Assembly (NCBI GenBank): GCA_945869935.1
Contig: CAMBSA010000116.1
Span: forward strand, 1-6,403
Direction: 5' to 3'
DNA from: Bordetella parapertussis
Lineage (GTDB): Bacteria; Pseudomonadota; Gammaproteobacteria; Burkholderiales; SG8-39
Length of the DNA stretch: 6,403 nt
The stretch's first letter is position 1. Each line of letters starts with the position of its first letter. Both the position numbers and the translations under genes were made by a program. Shown piece by piece: positions 5,820-6,403 of the stretch. Below the pieces are notes generated by a model. It did no database searches and was not told where the DNA came from. It saw nothing but the letters and a program-made list of their open reading frames with translations.

Positions 5820-6403
5820 ATGGGTGACGAGTACAAGAAAATCCGGCTGGCGGCAGTGCAGGCCGCGCCGGTCTTTCTCAACCGCGAGGCGAGCGTCGCC
5901 AAGGCCTGCGCGCTGATCCGCGAGGCGGGCGCCAACGGTGCCGACATGATCGGATTTCCAGAGGGCTTCATCCCGACGCACCCCGGCTGGTTCAACTTCA
6001 TCCCCGATGTCGGCGACCGCGCTCTATTGATGTCGCGCGAACTGTTCAAGAATGCGGTGGAGGTGCCCAGCCCCGCCACCGACGAACTTGGCCGCGCCTG
6101 CCGCGAGGCCAATATCGTCGCGGTGGTGGGCATCAACGAGAAGGTCTCTCGCACCACCGGGACGATGTACAACACCCAGCTTTTCATCGACCGCAACGGG
6201 GAAATCCTCGGCAAGCACCAGAAGATGGTGCCCACCAACGGCGAGCGCCTTGTGCACACCGGCGGGCACGGCAGCACGATGCGCGCCTACCACACGCATT
6301 TCGGCGCGATCAGCGGCATGCTCTGCGGCGAGAACTCCAACCCGCTCGCCACCTTCGCGCTCTCGGTGTACTACCCGGTGGTGCATGTGGCCGCCTGGCC
6401 GGC
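5820..6403 (+). CDS. Nitrilase-superfamily carbon-nitrogen hydrolase (partial, 3' end outside window)
   Basis: The first 194 residues of a cytoplasmic carbon-nitrogen hydrolase; nitrilases are usually about 300-360 residues, so over half is present. The catalytic residues are all visible: Glu48 in FPEGFIP, Lys135 in KHQKMVPT and Cys169 in GMLCGENSNPLA, plus the conserved glutamate at 142 in the following ER. The opening KIRLAAVQAAPVFLNREASV is typical of branch-1 nitrilases (nitrile to carboxylate and ammonia) and of related cyanide-active enzymes. Two positions differ from textbook plant and bacterial nitrilases: CGEN where CWEN/CWEH is common, and TGGHGST where WGxGDGS is common. The substrate therefore cannot be assigned and an amidase-like role is possible. 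It is divergent from Bug receptor 2 across a 179-bp control region, suggesting linked regulation. No internal stop or frameshift is seen. Confidence 0.9.
   Translation, partial: MGDEYKKIRLAAVQAAPVFLNREASVAKACALIREAGANGADMIGFPEGFIPTHPGWFNFIPDVGDRALLMSRELFKNAVEVPSPATDELGRACREANIVAVVGINEKVSRTTGTMYNTQLFIDRNGEILGKHQKMVPTNGERLVHTGGHGSTMRAYHTHFGAISGMLCGENSNPLATFALSVYYPVVHVAAWP

Noticed and set aside
5690..6277. 195-codon open frame on the minus strand over the nitrilase gene
   Set aside because: The plus strand carries the catalytic Glu, Lys and Cys motifs and a good ribosome binding site, so this is an antisense shadow.

Overview
The window is high-GC DNA. Its content suggests a betaproteobacterium, probably of the Burkholderiales or a relative: two Bug-type (TctC-like) solute receptors, a CoxL-like molybdenum hydroxylase subunit and a nitrilase. 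The taxonomic call is inference from gene content and from a common type of dispersed repeat; there is no rRNA or marker gene here.

Layout. Positions 1-74 carry the last codons of an unidentified gene on the + strand. Positions 75-320 are non-coding and hold a REP/MITE-like inverted repeat (96-205) and a small hairpin flanked by a 10-nt direct repeat (226-287). A Bug receptor (321-1322, - strand) is divergent, across 59 bp, from a large molybdopterin-binding dehydrogenase subunit (1382-3751, + strand). That gene converges on, and overlaps by 32 bp, a MASE2-PAS membrane sensor gene (3720-4634, - strand). The sensor ends where an output domain would normally begin. It lies 22 bp downstream of a second Bug receptor gene (4657-5640, - strand), so the two look like one transcription unit. 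A 179-bp regulatory region (5641-5819) separates the second Bug gene from a divergent nitrilase-superfamily gene (5820 to the window end, + strand), which is cut off by the window.

How the parts may work together (inference). The receptors would bind small organic acids or similar solutes in the periplasm. The molybdenum hydroxylase and the nitrilase are both catabolic enzyme types, oxidising an aldehyde or heterocycle and hydrolysing a nitrile. The membrane PAS protein could be a sensor tied to the second receptor. No TctA/TctB permease, no FAD or iron-sulfur subunit for the hydroxylase and no dedicated transcription factor lies inside the window, so any complete pathway would need genes outside it.

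The features most worth following up are the bidirectional control region, with two near-identical TGTCAAA-type boxes 41 bp apart, one overlapping the receptor promoter and both lying upstream of the nitrilase promoter, and the output-less MASE2-PAS protein co-transcribed with a Bug receptor. Most of the rest is recognisable, ordinary accessory catabolic content.
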